Assembly: GCA_903925515.1 (NCBI GenBank)
Contig: CAIYFP010000499.1
Coordinates: 1 to 21,651, forward strand
Length of the DNA: 21,651 nucleotides
Direction of reading: 5' to 3'
DNA from: an uncultured Verrucomicrobiota bacterium
GTDB lineage: Bacteria; Verrucomicrobiota; Verrucomicrobiia; Limisphaerales; UBA9464
The notes beneath the pieces are model-generated. The model saw only the letters and a program-made list of their open reading frames with translations. It was not told the origin of the DNA and did not search any database. The stretch's first letter is position 1. Each line of letters begins with the position of its first letter. A program made the position numbers and the translations under genes. Shown piece by piece: positions 7,137 to 15,770 of the stretch.

Positions 7137-8539
7137 ATGTCCCATCACGGAGGCCATGCGCACGGGCGCGGGCATGCCTTCACCTTCCTGAACCCGCGGG
7201 TGCGGGAGGGCTTGGTCGTGGCGAGCCGTCGTTCCGTGCTCAAGGCGGGCCTTGCGGGTCTCGCGGGCATCACGCTGCCGGGACTGCTGCGGCTGCGGGC
7301 CGAGGGCCCCGCCCCTGCGCGACCGTCGCGGCGCAAGGCCGTGATCCTGCTCTGGATGACCGGGGGGCCGTCGCACATCGACACATGGGACGTGAAGCCG
7401 GGCATGCCGTCGGAGATCCGGGGGCCGTTCCGGGACATCCGCACGGCCATTCCCGGGGTCCACCTTTGCGAGTACCTGCCCCGGCAGGCGGCCATGCTGG
7501 ACCGGTTCACGATCATCCGGTCGGTGGATTGCCGGGACAGCAACCATGAGCCGGACCATGTGATGCAGACGGGGTTCCGGGCGGCCACGCCGAGGGTGAA
7601 CCCGCAGGGACATCTCTACCCGGCGATCGGGTCCGTCGTGGCGCGGTTCCGGGGCGCGAACGAGCCCGGCGTGCCGCCAAGCGTGGTGCTCAACCTCAAG
7701 GACAAGTCGCACGTGCCATGGTCCGGGTGGCTGGGCGGTCAACATGATCCCTTCCGGGGCGACAAGGTCGGCGAATTGTTCGCGCTTCCGTCCGGGCTCA
7801 CGATGGAGCGGTTGCGGGACCGGCGATCGCTTTCGCAGCAACTGGACTCGCTGCGTTCGCGCATGGACGCGTCGGGGCACATGGAGGCGATGGACCATTT
7901 CGGGCAGCAGGCCTTCGAGATGGTGGCGGGCGCGCGGGCGCACGAGGCGTTCGACTTGTCGCGGGAGCCCGTGGCGGTGGTGGAGCGGTATGGGTCCCAT
8001 GACTGGTGCCGGCAGGCGTTGCTGGCGCGACGCCTCGTCGAGCGCGGCGTCAGCTTCGTCACGATCGACCTCAGCAACCACGGCGCGTCGGGCACATGGG
8101 ACAACCACGGGGACAACATCCCGCCGTACGGTGGGATCTGGAACGGGCTGCGGCCATTGCTGCCGGTGTTCGACCATCTCATCACGACGTTGGTGTCCGA
8201 CCTTGGCGAGCATGGCATGCTGGAGGACACGCTGGTCGTTGCGATGGGGGAGTTTGGGCGGACGCCGACGTTGGGCACGCAAGGGAGCACGGACGGGCGT
8301 GACCATTGGCCGGTGGTGATGTCGATGTGCATGGCGGGCGGGGGGTTCCGGCACGGGCAGGTGATCGGGGCGACGACGCGCGACGGCGGGGAGATTGCCG
8401 AGCGGGCGGTGACGCCGGGCGACCTTGCGGCGACGATCTACCACCACATGGGGTGCCGTTGGACGCGACGTTCAACGACCATCAAGGCCGGCCGTTGTCC
8501 ATCGTGGAGAACGGCGCGCCGATCCGGGAGCTGCTGTAG
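7137..8539 (+). CDS. DUF1501 Tat-exported protein, frameshifted near its 3' end
   Basis: DUF1501 proteins, abundant in Planctomycetota and Verrucomicrobiota, have an alkaline-phosphatase/sulfatase-like fold; substrates are mostly unknown. The N-terminus has a Tat-like signal (SRRSVLKAGLAGLAG). Then come the family segments ILLWMTGGPSHIDTWDVKPG, RSVDCRDSNHEPDH, VTIDLSNHGASGTWDNH and MGEFGRTPTL, ending in DLAATIYHHMG. At this point the frame breaks: the expected tail VPLDATFNDHQGRPLSIVEN and PIRELL is found in another frame, ending at a TAG at 8537-8539. A G run of four (8450-8453) needs a fifth G to join them, giving 467 residues. As it stands the first frame runs on to 8633 with a Cys/Arg-rich tail that is not DUF1501-like. 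No DUF1549/DUF1553 partner gene is adjacent. It is convergent with the helicase gene. Confidence 0.88.
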
Positions 8540-8663
8540 CGTCGTGGCTCATCCCTCGTGGGCGTGGAGCAACCCAAAGGGCCGCCGCTCCTCATGGACC
8601 GCCGCGGGTCTGCCCGTCGTTCGCGCCGCGTAGGACGCGAGAATCCCCCGCGGCGAAGCGCCA

Positions 8664-8683
8664 GCCCTGTTCGAGACAGGAGC
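8664..8683. terminator. Weak hairpin between the convergent DUF1501 and helicase genes
   Basis: CCTGT (8666-8670) pairs with ACAGG (8676-8680) across a TCGAG loop, extended by GC pairs around one bulged base, directly against the helicase stop codon at 8684. There is no T tract on either side, so it is at best a weak bidirectional terminator. Bases 8540-8663 otherwise hold nothing I recognise. Confidence 0.25.
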
Positions 8684-11248
8684 CTAGTGCTTCCGGAGCT
8701 GGAGACGGTGGTCCATGCGCTTGGACTGGTGGGGCTCGAGGGCTGGGAGGTCCGTGTCGGTGGGCGACTCCGTCTCGGCGAGCAGGGCCTTGGCCATCTG
8801 CTGGAAGGTCGTCCAGCGGTCCCAGTCCAGCCCGGGCGCATGGGCCACCTGCCGAAGCATGCTTCGCCACTCGATGACGACGCGGTCGATGTCGCCGTCC
8901 CCGAGGTAGTCGGTGACGAATCGGCGCTTGCTCCACGGATCGCGGTGGAGCGCATGGACGACGAGGCCCGCGCCGTCGCCGTACTTGGGCGGAACGCCGT
9001 TCTCGAGGTAGCCCTCGACCGTCTGGATGCCGTACCGCGCATGGCACGCCATGGCGAGGCGCCCGCCCCAGCGGTTCTCGTCGCCGCAGAAGCGGTGTCC
9101 CGCGTCGAGGTTCGCAAGGTCGAAGAGCAGCTCGTCCAAGGGGTACTTGGCGTCCTCCAGCGCGGCCGCCACGGCGAGGCCGTCGCCGTTCTGGAAGAAT
9201 CCGACGACGCGGCCGCGGCGGGTGGGCCTGCCCTTGGCGTCCACCAAGGCGAGGCGACGCCAGAGTGCGGCGGTGCCGCTGGAGGCGGACAGGCCCTCGC
9301 AGGCGGACGTGAGGGGGCAGGCGGCGCAATCCTTGGGGAAGATGTTGCGCTCGCGGGGTTGCCAGAGGGGCACGCCGGCCCGGTCCACGGGCACGCGGAC
9401 GGGTTGTTCGGCCAACGACACCATGACGACGATGCTCTGGGGGTGGACGTCCATGCGGACGACCCGGAGGCGCTGGGAGGCCATGTGTTGCTCCAGCAAC
9501 GGCGCGATGGACCCGTGCCATGACTCGATCGCCGCCTCGCGCCCGTGCCAGCCCGTGGCGCGGCGGACCCACTTTGCGATCTGGACGCGGTCGGTGCCGA
9601 TGCGTTCCGCGACGACCATGGAACGCCCGAGCACGGGGCCGTCCGGGGAATCCTCGACCTTGGCAAGGCCGCCGGTGCCGACGTTCTCGAGGGCGGCGGG
9701 GACGGTGAGTGCGGGCACGAGGCGGGGCGGCCGGGCAGGCGCGACCGGCGCGGCGTCGGCCGGGGTTGCGGTGTCGGCCGGCGGGTCCAGCGGGACGCGA
9801 ACCATGGAGAGCGGGGTCTCGCGCCACGGCGGCATGGGTTCCCATTCGCCGCGGGAATTGAGGATCTCGCGGACGCGTCGCCGGACGTGCCGGGCGCGTT
9901 CGGAGTCGGTCTTGAGGCCGCAGGGTGCCTCGGGGTTGCGGAGGGCGGCCTCGACGCCGAGGAAGATGGGCTTGGTGGTGAAGAGGCGTTGCTGGACGCG
10001 GACGGCCTCGGTGAACGGGTCGCGGCCCCGGTCCTCGGCGGCGGCCATGAGGTTGAGCAACGCGGGCCAGTCCACCATGCGCGAGCGGGACAACACAGCC
10101 GGGTGCCCGTCCCGCAGGCGGATGCCCTCCGGGTTGGCGAGGACATAGCCCGTCTCGTCAATGCCGCGCCGTCCCGCCCGGCCGAACATCTGGAGGATCT
10201 CGTCCGGGCGAATGGGGACCTCCTGGCCGTCGCGCTTGTAGGAGTCCGCGGTGAGTGCGACGGAACGGAGGGAGAAGTTGATGCCGGCGGCGAGGCCCAT
10301 GGTGGCGACGACGACGCGCAGTTGGCCGGCCTTGGCGAGCGGCTCGATGACCCCGGCGCGCACGGCGTAGGACAGGCCCGAGTGATGGTACGCCACGCGG
10401 GACCGCAGCATGCGGGCGAGATGCTCGCCCACGAGGCGGCGTTGGGAGTCGGACAGGACGAGGGGGTTGGGGCAAGGCAGTTCCCGCGCGACCTCCGCCG
10501 CGATGGCCTCGGACTGGGCGCGGCGCGGCGCGAAGAGGAGGACTGGCCCAAGCGACTCGGCAAGGGCCCGGGCGGAGAACCGCGCCCAATGGGAACGGAT
10601 CTCGGACGGCAGCCGCCAGTTGAGCTCGGTGACGAGCACCTCCTCCAAGGGCACCGGCCGGATGTCATGGCGCACAAGGACGGCGTCGCGCCCCAGCCTC
10701 CGCAGCCAATGGACGACCTGCTCGGGGTTGGCCACGGAGCCGCTGAGGAGGAGGAGCTGGGTACGTTCGGGCGCGAGGGCGATGGCGAGCTCGTAGTTCA
10801 ACCCGCGGTCGGCATCGCCCAGCATCTGGTATTCGTCGATGACGAGCAGCGAGGGGCCGTCGCCGTGGATCAGCCGGTTCTTCTGGGTCTCAAGGGTGGC
10901 CACGAGCACCGGCGCGTCGAGGTTGTCGGACAGGTCGCCGGTGGCGATGCCGACGTCCCAGCCGCGCGCGCGCCACTCGGAGAGCTTGTCGTTGGCGAGG
11001 GCGCGCGTGGGCACCGTGTAGATCGCCTGGGTGCGGCAGCGTCCCTGGTTGCTCCACAGCTCGAACACGAGCGTCTTGCCGGAGCCGGTGGGGGCATGCA
11101 CCACGACGTCCTTGCCCTCGCGCAGGGCCGAGACCGCGTGCTGCTGCCACAGGTCGGGCACGGTGACCTGCTGCAACGCGGCGAACGGCGAGCCGGCCGC
11201 CGTTGTTGTCCCGGCCCCCGAATCCTCCCTTGCGCCCGAAGCATCCAC
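8684..11248 (-). CDS. SF2 DExH-type helicase (Ski2/Suv3-like) with C-terminal cysteine cluster
   Basis: This large ATP-dependent nucleic-acid helicase has, numbered from the GTG at 11248 (854 residues), Walker A APTGSGKT (52-59) and Ia TVPTRALAND. Motif II is DEYQ (138-141), followed by motif III LSGSVAN, motif V ATMGLAAGINF and motif VI QMFGRAGRRG (353-362). The DEYQ motif and the order of motifs place it nearer Ski2/Suv3-like RNA helicases than RecQ or UvrB. A ~500-residue C-terminal half follows, with a Pro/Ala linker, a cluster CAACPLTSAC (Cys641, Cys644, Cys650: a C-x2-C-x5-C spacing seen in Fe-S or zinc sites), and FCGDENRWGG. The start is uncertain: the frame is open to 11428, but residues before ~V61 of that frame are Pro/Arg-rich and look non-coding. 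It is divergent from guaA. Substrate (RNA or DNA) is unknown. Confidence 0.88.
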   Translation of the reverse strand: MDASGAREDSGAGTTTAAGSPFAALQQVTVPDLWQQHAVSALREGKDVVVHAPTGSGKTLVFELWSNQGRCRTQAIYTVPTRALANDKLSEWRARGWDVGIATGDLSDNLDAPVLVATLETQKNRLIHGDGPSLLVIDEYQMLGDADRGLNYELAIALAPERTQLLLLSGSVANPEQVVHWLRRLGRDAVLVRHDIRPVPLEEVLVTELNWRLPSEIRSHWARFSARALAESLGPVLLFAPRRAQSEAIAAEVARELPCPNPLVLSDSQRRLVGEHLARMLRSRVAYHHSGLSYAVRAGVIEPLAKAGQLRVVVATMGLAAGINFSLRSVALTADSYKRDGQEVPIRPDEILQMFGRAGRRGIDETGYVLANPEGIRLRDGHPAVLSRSRMVDWPALLNLMAAAEDRGRDPFTEAVRVQQRLFTTKPIFLGVEAALRNPEAPCGLKTDSERARHVRRRVREILNSRGEWEPMPPWRETPLSMVRVPLDPPADTATPADAAPVAPARPPRLVPALTVPAALENVGTGGLAKVEDSPDGPVLGRSMVVAERIGTDRVQIAKWVRRATGWHGREAAIESWHGSIAPLLEQHMASQRLRVVRMDVHPQSIVVMVSLAEQPVRVPVDRAGVPLWQPRERNIFPKDCAACPLTSACEGLSASSGTAALWRRLALVDAKGRPTRRGRVVGFFQNGDGLAVAAALEDAKYPLDELLFDLANLDAGHRFCGDENRWGGRLAMACHARYGIQTVEGYLENGVPPKYGDGAGLVVHALHRDPWSKRRFVTDYLGDGDIDRVVIEWRSMLRQVAHAPGLDWDRWTTFQQMAKALLAETESPTDTDLPALEPHQSKRMDHRLQLRKH

Positions 11249-11451
11249 GCGCCCGAAGGTTGGCCGTTTCGCCGGAAAGAAAAGCGCGGGTTGCACGGGA
11301 CGCCATGCCCGTGGCCCGGGATGAACCGGCCCGGGCGCGCAAAGCGCGGGCCGGACGGGTGATGCGTCCCGGAGTTGGCCGGGAAGGCCCCAGCTTTTCG
11401 CCTTTCCTTTCGCCCGCCCTCTCGTCACATCCTGACCCTTCGTTTCAAGGC

Positions 11452-12990
11452 ATGGAACAGATCGTCATCCTCGACTTCGGCTCCCAGTACACGCAGGTCA
11501 TCGCCCGGCGCGTCCGTGAGTGCAACGTGTACTCCACCCTCGTGCGGTTCGACACGCCGGCGTCGGAGATCGCCGCCATGAACCCCAAGGGGCTCATCCT
11601 GTCCGGCGGCCCGTCCAGCGTGTACGCGAAGGAGGCCCCCCTGCCGGACAAGGCCATCTTCAAGCTTGGCATCCCCGTGCTCGGCATCTGCTACGGCGTC
11701 CAGCTCCTCGCGCATTACCTTGGCGGGAAGGTCGAGCGCGGCGACAAGCGCGAGTACGGCAAGGGCACCCTCGCCGTCGCCGACCCCCAGTGCGCGCTCT
11801 TCAAGGGCCTTTCACGCGAGCTCCAGGTCTGGAACTCCCACGGCGACAAGCTCACCCGCCTCCCCAAGGACTTCGTCGTCGTCGGCACCACCGAGAACTC
11901 CGACTACGCCGCCATCGAGGACTCCCGCCGCCGCTTCTTCGGCATCCAGTTCCACCCCGAGGTCGTCCACACGCCCCGCGGCCGCGAGATCATCGCCAAC
12001 TTCGTCCATGGCGTCTGTGGCTGCGGGCGCGACTGGACGATGCGCAACTACGTCGAGCAGGCCACGGAGGAAATCCGGGCCCGCGTCGGCAAGGACCGCG
12101 TCATCCTCGGGCTGAGCGGGGGCGTCGATTCCTCCGTTGCCGCAGCCCTCATCCACCGGGCGATCGGTGACCAGCTCACCTGCATCTTCGTGAACAACGG
12201 CCTGCTTCGCGCCCGCGAGGCGGACGTCGTGCGCGAGGTGTTCGGCCGAAACTTCAAGATCCGGCTGCAATACGAGGACGCGACGCCGCTGTTCCTTCGC
12301 AAGCTGAAGGGCGTGTCCGACCCCGAGCGGAAGCGGAAGGTCATCGGCAAGGCCTTCGTCGATGTCTTCCAGGCCGCCACCAAGCGCGCCGGCAAGGCCC
12401 GGTTCCTTGCCCAGGGCACGCTCTACCCCGACGTCATCGAGTCCGTCCCCATCGCCGGCAACCCCGCCGCGCTCATCAAGTCCCACCACAACGTCGGCGG
12501 GCTGCCCAAGAACATGAAGTTCGAGCTGCTGGAGCCCCTGCGCGCCCTTTTCAAGGACGAGGTCCGCCAGCTCGGCGTCGAGCTCGGGCTGCCGAAGGAG
12601 ATCGTCCAGCGCCAGCCCTTTCCCGGACCCGGCCTTGCGGTGCGCTGTCTCGGGCCTGTCTCCGGACCCAAGCTCGAAATCCTGCGCAAGGCCGACGCCA
12701 TCGTCGTGGAGGAGATGAAGGGGGCGGACCTGTACTACAAGACATGGCAGGCCTTCGCGGTGCTCCTCCCGGTCCGGTCCGTCGGCGTGCAGGGTGACGA
12801 GCGCACCTACGAGTACACGGCCGCGTTGCGGGTGGTGGACTCCCAGGACGGCATGACCGCCGACTGGGTCCATGTGCCGTACGCGCTCCTTGAAAAGATC
12901 TCGACCCGGATCACCAACGAGGTCCGCGGCATCAACCGCGTCGTCCTCGACATCACCAGCAAGCCCCCGGGAACGATCGAGTGGGAATGA
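11452..12990 (+). CDS. guaA: GMP synthase (glutamine-hydrolysing)
   Basis: GuaA converts XMP to GMP using ATP and glutamine-derived ammonia, the last step of guanine nucleotide synthesis. The 512-residue product starts at an ATG giving MEQIVILDFGSQYTQVIARR, as in the family; an in-frame extension to 11203 is not homologous. Domain 1 (1-190) is a class I glutamine amidotransferase with nucleophile Cys80 in GICYGVQ and His168/Glu170 in FHPEV. Domain 2 is the ATP pyrophosphatase with P-loop SGGVDSS (222-228). Domain 3 is the dimerisation domain with RQPFPGPGLAVR and the conserved C-terminus KPPGTIEWE. All key residues are present. The 203 bp upstream (11249-11451), shared with the divergent helicase, hold no recognised riboswitch or clear promoter. 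The next gene begins 4 bp after the stop, so cotranscription is very likely. Confidence 0.98.
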   Translation: MEQIVILDFGSQYTQVIARRVRECNVYSTLVRFDTPASEIAAMNPKGLILSGGPSSVYAKEAPLPDKAIFKLGIPVLGICYGVQLLAHYLGGKVERGDKREYGKGTLAVADPQCALFKGLSRELQVWNSHGDKLTRLPKDFVVVGTTENSDYAAIEDSRRRFFGIQFHPEVVHTPRGREIIANFVHGVCGCGRDWTMRNYVEQATEEIRARVGKDRVILGLSGGVDSSVAAALIHRAIGDQLTCIFVNNGLLRAREADVVREVFGRNFKIRLQYEDATPLFLRKLKGVSDPERKRKVIGKAFVDVFQAATKRAGKARFLAQGTLYPDVIESVPIAGNPAALIKSHHNVGGLPKNMKFELLEPLRALFKDEVRQLGVELGLPKEIVQRQPFPGPGLAVRCLGPVSGPKLEILRKADAIVVEEMKGADLYYKTWQAFAVLLPVRSVGVQGDERTYEYTAALRVVDSQDGMTADWVHVPYALLEKISTRITNEVRGINRVVLDITSKPPGTIEWE

Positions 12991-12994
12991 TGCC

Positions 12995-14386
12995 ATGAAC
13001 CAGCCCGACTCCATCTCCCAGCTTCGCGAGGCCGTGGCGCAGTCGCCCGGCAACGTCCCGCTCCGGCACGCGCTGGCCGACGCCCTTCTTGCGGCGGGGC
13101 GCCATGGCGAGGCGGAGGCCGAGTACCGGGCCGCCCTTGCGCTTTCCCCGGACAACCCGGGGCTGAAGCTGGGCCTTGCGCGCGCATTCCAGCAGCAAGG
13201 CAAGCGCAGCCACACGCTCGTCGTGCTCGAGGACCTCGTGAAGCTCCAGAGCGCGCCGGCCCGCGCGCATGTCCTCTACGCGCGCCTCCTTGCCTCGATG
13301 GGCGAGGTCGAGCAGGCCGTCCTGCAATACAAGAAGGGCGTAAGCAAGGACCCGGACGCCGCCGACCCCGAGTTCGCCCTGAAGATGGGCATCCGTCCCG
13401 AGCCCGAGGAGGACGAGGAGGAGGGCGACCTCGACGACATCTTCCCGGGCGGCGACCTTGCCGAGGTCGAGGACGGGCGCGCGCGCGCGCACGGCGGCGA
13501 CGGCGGCGTCGCGCCCGACGACGCCGTGATTGAGCGCCCGCGCATCACGTTTGCCGACGTGGGCGGCATGGACGCGCTCAAGGAGGAAATCCAGGTCAAG
13601 ATCGTCCATCCCATCACCCATGCCGACCTGTACAAGGCGTATGGCAAGGCGGCAGGGGGCGGCATCCTCCTGTACGGGCCGCCGGGCTGCGGCAAGACGC
13701 ACCTTGCGCGCGCCACGGCCGGGGAGATCAAGGCGGGCTTCATCTCGGTCGGCATCCATGACGTCCTCGAAATGTGGATCGGCAACAGCGAGCGCAACCT
13801 GCACCAGCTCTTCCAGCAGGCGCGTCGCAACGCCCCGTGCGTGCTCTTCTTTGACGAGGTGGATGCCTTGGGCGCGAGCCGGGCTGACATGAAGACCTCC
13901 GGCGGACGCCATCTGATCAACCAGTTCCTCAACGAGCTCGACGGCGTCCAGTCGTCCAACGAGGGCGTCCTTGTGCTCGGTGCCACCAATGCCCCATGGC
14001 ACCTCGACTCCGCGTTCCGGCGCCCGGGACGCTTCGACCGCATCCTGTTCGTCCCGCCGCCCGACGCGGCCGCGCGCGCCGCCATTCTCCGAATCCTCCT
14101 CTCCGGCAAGCCGCAGGAGGATCTCGACTTCAACGGGATCGCGGCCAAGACCGAGGGCTTCTCCGGCGCGGACCTCAAGGCCGTCGTGGACCAGTCCATC
14201 GAGGGGAAGCTTCGCGAGGCGCTGCGTTCGGGGGCGCCGCAGCCGCTTCGGAGCAAGGACCTGCTCCATGCGGCTTCCAGGCTCAAGCCCACCACGCGCG
14301 AGTGGTTCGCCACCGCGCGCAACTACGCCCTCTACTCCAACCAAGGCGGGGCCTACGACGACATCCTGCGCTACCTGAAGCTGTAG
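12995..14386 (+). CDS. TPR-containing classical AAA+ ATPase (Vps4/Cdc48-like domain)
   Basis: The product has 463 residues. The N-terminal ~125 hold two to three TPR-like repeats (VPLRHALADALLAAGRHGEA; LKLGLARAFQQQGK). An acidic linker rich in Glu/Asp and then Arg/Ala/Gly follows (~130-180). A single classical AAA domain comes next: VGGMDALKEEI, Walker A GPPGCGKT (228-235), the pore-loop-like region DVLEMWIGNSE, Walker B LFFDEVD (284-290, with Asp287 and Glu288), and the second region of homology with arginine fingers FRRPGRFDR (341-349). The C-terminal helix (REWFATARNYALYSNQGG) recalls the Vps4/katanin end. It would act as a hexameric remodelling or unfolding motor, with the TPRs recruiting clients; clients are unknown. 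The start ATG lies 4 bp after the guaA stop. The next gene is also a TPR protein. Confidence 0.9.
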   Translation: MNQPDSISQLREAVAQSPGNVPLRHALADALLAAGRHGEAEAEYRAALALSPDNPGLKLGLARAFQQQGKRSHTLVVLEDLVKLQSAPARAHVLYARLLASMGEVEQAVLQYKKGVSKDPDAADPEFALKMGIRPEPEEDEEEGDLDDIFPGGDLAEVEDGRARAHGGDGGVAPDDAVIERPRITFADVGGMDALKEEIQVKIVHPITHADLYKAYGKAAGGGILLYGPPGCGKTHLARATAGEIKAGFISVGIHDVLEMWIGNSERNLHQLFQQARRNAPCVLFFDEVDALGASRADMKTSGGRHLINQFLNELDGVQSSNEGVLVLGATNAPWHLDSAFRRPGRFDRILFVPPPDAAARAAILRILLSGKPQEDLDFNGIAAKTEGFSGADLKAVVDQSIEGKLREALRSGAPQPLRSKDLLHAASRLKPTTREWFATARNYALYSNQGGAYDDILRYLKL

Positions 14387-14415
14387 GAATGCCTCGCCCG
14401 GGCCCCTTGCCCGCC

Positions 14416-14457
14416 ATTCCCCATTCCCCATTCGCCATTCGCGATTCCCCCTTCGCC
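14416..14457 (+). repeat. Six-unit 7-bp tandem repeat (ATTCSCC) abutting a start codon
   Basis: Units at 14416, 14423, 14430, 14437, 14444 and 14451 read ATTCCCC, ATTCCCC, ATTCGCC, ATTCGCG, ATTCCCC and CTTCGCC, and the ATG of the TPR membrane protein follows at once. An earlier ATG at 14389 is in frame with 14458, so the array would also be translated from that start. A change of one unit (7 bp) would break that upstream frame but leave the 14458 start intact. Heptad repeats of this kind are known as short tandem repeats in some bacterial genomes. Confidence 0.8.
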
Positions 14458-15750
14458 ATGAACCCCCATTTCACCCGTGCCGCCCTGCTCTTGGGACAGC
14501 ATCGGCCCGCGATGGCCGTGGACTCGGCCCGGCAAGGTCTCGCGGAGGAACCCGGGGATCCCTACGGACTCGTGCTCCTTGCGCACGCCCTTGCGGAAAC
14601 GAACCAGCTTCCCGAGGCGCAACAAGCGGCCGCCGACGCCATCGGGGGCGCGCCGGACTACTCGCACGCGCACCATGTGATGGCCTTGGTGCTGTCCAAG
14701 CGCAACGACCTGCGCGGCGCGCTCCAGTCCATCCGCGAGGCCATCCGCCTGGATGCGTCGAGCCCCGAGCACCATGCGTTGCAGGGGGCCTTGCTGTTGC
14801 AGGAACGTCGTTGGGAAGAGGCCCTTGCTGCGGCCGACCGTGCCTTGGCGCTCGACCCGGCCAATGAGTCCGCGAACAACATCCGCGCCTCCGCGCTCGT
14901 CCATCTCGGGCGCAACCAAGAGGCCGGAGCCACGCTCGACGCCACGCTCGGTCGCAACCCGGAGGATTCCACCACTCATGCCAACATGGGCTGGACGCGC
15001 CTTCATGCGGGGCAACACCGCGAGGCACTCCGCCATTTCCAAGAGGCGCTGAGACTGGAGCCCGACAACGCATGGGCGCGCGAGGGATTGGTGGAGGCGC
15101 TCAAGGCGAGCAACCCGCTCTACGCCATCCTGCTCCGGTACTTCCTCTGGATGAACCGCCTGAGCCGCAAGGCGCAGTGGGCGGTCGTGCTCGGCGGCTA
15201 CTTCGGCAACTCGCTGCTCGGCGACCTCCAGGACTCGCGGCCCAGCCTCGCCCCGTTCATCCTCCCGGTCCGCGTCGCCTACGTCGTCTTCGTGTGGCTC
15301 ACGTGGGCCGCCCAGCCCCTGTTCAACCTCGTGCTTCGCCTCAACCGCTACGGCCGCCTTGCGCTGTCCGACGCGGAGCGAGGCGAGTCCACGTGGGTGG
15401 GCGCATGCGTGGCCGCCGGGTTGTTCTGCGCGGCGCTCTCGCCCTTCGTGGCCGACTCCATGCTGTGGCTGCTCGGCGCCGGCATGTTCGCCTTCCTCGT
15501 CCTTCCCGTCACCGCCCCCTACAAGTGCCCCCGGGGCTGGCCACGCGCCGTCATGGTCGCCTTCGCGCTCGTCATGGCCGCCGTGGGCATCTCGGCGTTT
15601 GGGGCCGGCGTCATGGTGGACACGCTCCCGCGTTCGCAGGCCCGGCAATGGGTCCCATGGCTGCGCGGCCTCGCGACCGCCTATGGCATCGGCATCTTCG
15701 CCTGCCCGTGGGTGACCAACGCGCTGATGCTGGTTCGCCCGAGGCGTTGA
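14458..15750 (+). CDS. TPR protein with C-terminal membrane domain
   Basis: The product has 430 residues. Residues 1-215 are a row of about six TPR units (e.g. EAIRLDASSPEHHALQGALL; ADRALALDPANESANNIRAS; GWTRLHAGQHREALRHFQEA). From ~265 to the end there are about five hydrophobic segments: near 266-292 (VRVAYVVFVWLTWAA), 313-331, 335-355, 364-387 and 404-426. The TPRs would thus face one side of the membrane, probably the cytoplasm because there is no signal peptide. Start: ATG at 14458; an in-frame ATG at 14389, two bases after the previous stop, would add 23 residues encoded partly by the 7-bp repeat. It follows the TPR-AAA+ gene by 71 bp and is likely cotranscribed with it, which suggests a shared role. 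Function unknown. Confidence 0.85.
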   Translation: MNPHFTRAALLLGQHRPAMAVDSARQGLAEEPGDPYGLVLLAHALAETNQLPEAQQAAADAIGGAPDYSHAHHVMALVLSKRNDLRGALQSIREAIRLDASSPEHHALQGALLLQERRWEEALAAADRALALDPANESANNIRASALVHLGRNQEAGATLDATLGRNPEDSTTHANMGWTRLHAGQHREALRHFQEALRLEPDNAWAREGLVEALKASNPLYAILLRYFLWMNRLSRKAQWAVVLGGYFGNSLLGDLQDSRPSLAPFILPVRVAYVVFVWLTWAAQPLFNLVLRLNRYGRLALSDAERGESTWVGACVAAGLFCAALSPFVADSMLWLLGAGMFAFLVLPVTAPYKCPRGWPRAVMVAFALVMAAVGISAFGAGVMVDTLPRSQARQWVPWLRGLATAYGIGIFACPWVTNALMLVRPRR

Positions 15751-15770
15751 GGGCCAGCCACGCAGCGGGG

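Noticed and set aside
8540..8633. The DUF1501 frame continuing to 8633 as a true C-terminus
   Set aside because: The tail after HHMG is Arg/Cys/Ser-rich and unlike the family, while the expected tail is present in another frame and stops at 8539.
11249..11428. N-terminal 60 residues of the helicase frame
   Set aside because: The segment is Pro/Arg/Ala-rich, lacks similarity to the helicase fold and occupies most of the guaA upstream region; a start at or after 11248 is more likely.
13481..13495. GC dinucleotide run in the AAA+ gene
   Set aside because: It encodes the Arg/Ala linker between the TPR and AAA domains; the length is short and the frame is intact, so it is not treated as a repeat of interest.
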